Shown piece by piece: positions 16,154 through 18,438 of a stretch of 18,438 bases of DNA; position 1 is the stretch's first letter, and each line of letters begins with the position of its first letter. Below the pieces are notes generated by a model. It had not been told where the DNA came from and did not search any database. It was given only the letters and a program-made list of their open reading frames with translations. The translations under genes were made by a program, and so were the position numbers. The DNA lies in assembly GCA_964389805.1 (NCBI GenBank), contig CAYMFU010000286.1:1-18438 (forward strand), in the 5' to 3' direction. The DNA is from JAGTVG01 sp964389805. Lineage in GTDB: Bacteria > Bacteroidota > Bacteroidia > Cytophagales > Cyclobacteriaceae.

Positions 16154-17500
16154 ATGATGCCCAAAAAATTTATTCCAAGCATATTTATTATATGCACTTG
16201 TTTGCTTTTTACTCAATGTGAGAAAGAAGAACTGCTAATTGATGATACCAGGGTCGAATCGCTTGCCCAGGGTAACATCCATAACAATCACATGAAAAAG
16301 CCGGAAGGTGCCGGCAACTGCCTGTCATTCCCGGTTATCTGGGCGGAAGGAGTGGCAAAGACACTGCGTGTCAATCCCGGTGTTGATCCTTACCTGATAA
16401 ATGGTGAATGGTGGTACACGTGGGGAACCAACGGGTCAGATCCCAATATTACACCGGCCAGTTGCCCTCCCGATCCAGATGCTGATGATCCAGTACTAAA
16501 TCCAGATCAACTCGAATTGTGCGACGATGGAATACCAGGATCAGTAGATTTAACCATGATTGCAGGTGAAGAAGTGGCAGAAAATCCCTTGCCTCTTGCA
16601 AAAGCATATCTCCAGAAAGATCCGGGTAATTTCTGGGAGGCTCAAATCTTAGATCTCTCATACTTACCAGTAAATGTTGACAAGGTCGATTGGGGAGATA
16701 ACCTGGAATCGGTTGACTGGTATACCAGGTCTCAGGTACGGACGGAGTTGGTTTTATTCGAAGATTTTCCAAGTACAGATCCTGAAGCTGGTACTGAATG
16801 GCTCGAATATCAAATGCGTCATACCAGTGGATGGGGTATTGATGAAGTGCATGGAATGGCAGCTGATTTGACTGATGTACCCATGCTGGGCGATGGAAAT
16901 CAAGCCACGGTATACTCTACCTGTGCCAGGTTGACAATACAGAAATTTCTGGATGATAATCCTGATCCTGAAGACCCATTACTGACTTGGGATGATGTAA
17001 ATGGAGAATGGACTGGAGAGGGTATAATTAATCCAGCAATTTTCAATATGGCAGTACATGAAGCCGAGGATGGACCAGGCTATTACAACGCCGAGGTCAA
17101 TGTAAAAGGTAAGATCATTTATGGTTATACCTGGAACGTCAGAAGGCTCCACGATGACTATGGTGGGACAGCTGCAGGAAAATACCGTATTACTTTCAGT
17201 TTTGATACTGACTGTAATGGTACATTAATAAATACTTTTTTTGATGGATCAACTATCATATTAATCCCTGAAGAGGAAGAAGTCATTACTCAAGTGGCCT
17301 TGGCTGAGAGCGAGGACGATGGAGAAGGAGGTGGAGGAACAGGCGTACTACGAAGTGACCTGAACCTTACCTATATGGATGTTAACATCCTCGAGAGAAG
17401 CGGCGGAGGAGGAGGAGGAGGCGGAAAGCCTAGTGGTGGCGGCGGTGGTGGAGGAAATGGTGGAGGAAATGGAGGCGGAAATGGCGGTGGTCGAAAGTAA
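16154..17500 (+). CDS. Uncharacterised lipoprotein with poly-Gly tail
   Basis: A 448-residue protein (Met2 at 16157 is an equal start). The signal ends in FTQC (Cys22), followed by EKEE, close to the K-(D/E)2 surface-export signal described for Bacteroidota lipoproteins. The body has several distinctive blocks: NCLSFPVIWAEGVAKTLR (56-72), NGEWWYTWG (83-91), VNVDKVDWGDNLESVDW (173-189), YQMRHTSGWGIDEVHG (219-234), FNMAVHEAEDGPGYYNAEVN (297-316) and GKIIYGYTWNVRRL (319-332), then a beta strand region TFFDGSTIILIPEEEE. It resembles an unnamed conserved family I have seen in Bacteroidota genomes, but I cannot name a function. Residues about 416-446 are almost pure Gly (GGN and GGG units). Conserved His, Trp and Glu could form a site. 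It starts about 100 bp after its own promoter-like block. Confidence 0.7.
   Translation: MMPKKFIPSIFIICTCLLFTQCEKEELLIDDTRVESLAQGNIHNNHMKKPEGAGNCLSFPVIWAEGVAKTLRVNPGVDPYLINGEWWYTWGTNGSDPNITPASCPPDPDADDPVLNPDQLELCDDGIPGSVDLTMIAGEEVAENPLPLAKAYLQKDPGNFWEAQILDLSYLPVNVDKVDWGDNLESVDWYTRSQVRTELVLFEDFPSTDPEAGTEWLEYQMRHTSGWGIDEVHGMAADLTDVPMLGDGNQATVYSTCARLTIQKFLDDNPDPEDPLLTWDDVNGEWTGEGIINPAIFNMAVHEAEDGPGYYNAEVNVKGKIIYGYTWNVRRLHDDYGGTAAGKYRITFSFDTDCNGTLINTFFDGSTIILIPEEEEVITQVALAESEDDGEGGGGTGVLRSDLNLTYMDVNILERSGGGGGGGGKPSGGGGGGGNGGGNGGGNGGGRK
17401..17493 (+). repeat. Low-complexity Gly-codon tract at the end of the 16154 gene
   Basis: GGA/GGC/GGT codons in runs (GGAGGAGGAGG and GGAAATGGAGG-type units) encode the C-terminal poly-Gly tail. 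The 3' end reads as repeats of Gly-Gly-Asn. Such tracts can change length by slippage and stay in frame because the unit is a codon multiple. Confidence 0.8.
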
Positions 17501-17547
17501 ATTTATTTGTCCGCTGACAAAATCTTGATCCTTTAAGTGGATTAATG

Positions 17548-17576
17548 GGTTGGCAGGTCCTTTTGATCTGCCAGCC
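17548..17576 (+). terminator. Strong hairpin after the 16154 gene, terminator or attenuator
   Basis: GGTTGGCAGGTC (17548-17559) pairs with GATCTGCCAGCC (17565-17576): 12 base pairs including two G-T wobbles, with loop CTTTT. It lies 48 bp after the stop at 17500 and about 140 bp before the next ATG. It is followed by TATCCAATTCTTT rather than a clean T-run, so termination may be partial. No promoter block like those of the two upstream lipoprotein genes was found before 17719, which fits read-through expression of the third gene. Confidence 0.6.
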
Positions 17577-17593
17577 TATCCAATTCTTTAAAC

Positions 17594-17644
17594 CGTTGGT
17601 TCGATAAGTTTTTCGAATTTTCCAGGCAGACCACCGAATCAACG
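17594..17644. repeat. Inverted repeat in the leader of the 17719 gene
   Basis: CGTTGGTTCG (17594-17603) and CGAATCAACG (17635-17644) are complementary at 9 of 10 positions, with a 31-nt loop, directly after the hairpin above. It could be an mRNA leader stem or an operator. No further support. Confidence 0.3.
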
Positions 17645-17718
17645 ACATTTTTATTTAAAAAAATTGTTATAAAAAGCCCAAATAATAACAAGTTTAACTC
17701 ATCCCAAATTGCAAGAAA

Positions 17719-18438
17719 ATGAAAACGATTATAAAAATTCTTACTATTGGTTTCCTGATTACAATGACTATCGGTTGTATGGAGGAAAATATTTCACCGT
17801 TATCAGATTTAGAATTTGTTTATGGAGAGGCTTCCAGTCTTTCGACAAATAAGGTCAAAGCAAAGTTAGGAAAGCAATCGAAAATTACTGGCTTTGTTCA
17901 AATTGAATGGAAGGGAGGAAATGGAGGGGATAAAGGAAATCAACCAGAAGAAATGCTCGCTTTCGCCGGATTTGAAGCTTTTGAAGGGACAGAAAAGAAG
18001 CAGGTAAAAGGAACTTTTGTTTATCAGGTGCTCAAACCTGATCTTACCATTCACCGTGAGATCACCGCTGAACTAACAGGCGCAATTATCGAAATTGTTG
18101 ATGAAAAACATAAGGCATGGTTTGTAGGTGAAGTAGTGTCAGATACCAAGGGGTGCACAGGCGATGGCCATGGCGGTCATGATTCTGGCTGCCAGGGCGG
18201 TTCATGTGGTGGTCACGATCCCGGCGGCCATGATGGTGGTTGTTCTGGTGATGACGGAACAGACCATACAGATGGGGGTTGTTCCAATCCAGACCATGAC
18301 GATACAGATCATACCGACGGTGGTTGCACGGATACGGACCATACCGACGGTGGTTGCACGGATACGGACCATACCGACGGTGGTTGCACGGATACGGACC
18401 ATACCGACGGTGGTTGTACGGATACGGACCATACCGAC
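17719..18438 (+). CDS. Lipoprotein with His/Cys/Asp-rich tandem repeat tail (partial)
   Basis: The open frame runs from the ATG at 17719 (preceded by GCAAGAAA) to the window edge, 240 codons, with no stop reached. The signal ends in TIGC (Cys20), followed by MEEN, again acidic. Residues about 48-142 form one beta-rich domain (GKQSKITGFVQIEWKGGNGG, KKQVKGTFVYQVLKPDLTIH, AWFVGEVV). From about 146 the sequence becomes a Gly/His/Asp/Cys tail (GDGHGGHDSGC, GGSCGGHD), and from 195 a strict 10-residue repeat DTDHTDGGCT begins. Asp, His and Cys side chains repeat regularly, so metal binding (Zn, Cu or Ca) is a reasonable guess, as is disulfide cross-linking at the cell surface. No family name is offered. 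It is the third lipoprotein of the cluster and may be read through from the 16154 gene. Confidence 0.72.
   Translation, partial: MKTIIKILTIGFLITMTIGCMEENISPLSDLEFVYGEASSLSTNKVKAKLGKQSKITGFVQIEWKGGNGGDKGNQPEEMLAFAGFEAFEGTEKKQVKGTFVYQVLKPDLTIHREITAELTGAIIEIVDEKHKAWFVGEVVSDTKGCTGDGHGGHDSGCQGGSCGGHDPGGHDGGCSGDDGTDHTDGGCSNPDHDDTDHTDGGCTDTDHTDGGCTDTDHTDGGCTDTDHTDGGCTDTDHTD
18301..18438 (+). repeat. 30-bp coding tandem repeat, at least 4.6 units
   Basis: Units start at 18301, 18331, 18361, 18391 and 18421 (the last cut by the window edge). Units 2 and 3 are identical. Unit 1 differs at two positions (GATACAGATC versus GATACGGACC) and unit 4 at one (TGT for TGC). Each encodes D-T-D-H-T-D-G-G-C-T in frame. 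Looser copies (TDHTDGGC) stand just upstream at 18250-18290. There are no spacers, so this is not a CRISPR array. Confidence 0.95.

Noticed and set aside
18202..18432. Minus-strand 76-residue frame with MVRIRATTVG repeats
   Set aside because: It is the antisense image of the 30-bp coding repeat; the plus frame has a signal peptide and a continuous domain, the minus frame has neither.
18301..18438. Regular 30-bp repeats as a possible CRISPR array
   Set aside because: Units abut with no spacers and stay in frame with the 17719 gene.

Overview
The window comes from a Bacteroidota chromosome, most likely Cytophagales-like. The evidence is a type IX secretion (PorU2/PorV-type) gene pair, a PadR-PspC-GIN operon of the Bacteroidota kind, an ECF sigma/anti-sigma/outer-membrane operon, a PmoA (DUF6807) plus Gfo/Idh/MocA pair, many SPII lipoproteins, AT-rich intergenic DNA and few strong Shine-Dalgarno sites. 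I see no rRNA, tRNA, transposase, integrase or CRISPR array. Family names are from recall of the protein sequences; no search was run.

Layout. 1-1790 (minus): a PorV/PorQ-family outer-membrane protein followed, with a TGATG stop/start overlap, by the N-terminal part of a PorU2-like protein that leaves the window on the left. 1956-5369 (plus): a possible PadR operator, padR, a large PspC-PspC-GIN membrane protein (4-bp overlap with padR), a small membrane protein and a clear rho-independent terminator. 5404-6503 (minus): an OB-fold-like lipoprotein and a PepSY-associated membrane protein. 6595-7062 (plus): a small lipoprotein with a carboxypeptidase-regulatory-like fold. 7084-7971 (minus): an exported intradiol ring-cleavage dioxygenase. 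8302-10593 (minus): a PmoA-like lipoprotein and a Gfo/Idh/MocA oxidoreductase, probably involved in sugar or polyol metabolism. 10761-13193 (plus): three overlapping genes, ECF sigma factor, single-pass anti-sigma-like protein, and an outer-membrane protein with an N-terminal periplasmic part.

13394-18438 (plus) is the most unusual part. A NarL/LuxR-type regulator, whose receiver has Glu in place of the phosphorylated Asp and which ends in a CxxC tail, is followed by three lipoproteins of no recognised function. Each has an acidic stretch right after the lipid-anchored Cys, as in Bacteroidota surface lipoproteins. The first carries an internal domain duplication and a Gly/Ser tail, the second a poly-Gly tail, and the third a His/Cys/Asp/Gly-rich tail built from perfect or near-perfect 30-bp (10-residue) tandem repeats that run off the right edge. 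The first two share a promoter-like block with identical spacing (TATTGATT, 17 nt, TAkATTTAG). A strong hairpin separates the second gene from the third. I propose this as a candidate co-regulated, surface-exposed lipoprotein system. Its function is unknown and the linkage is inference.
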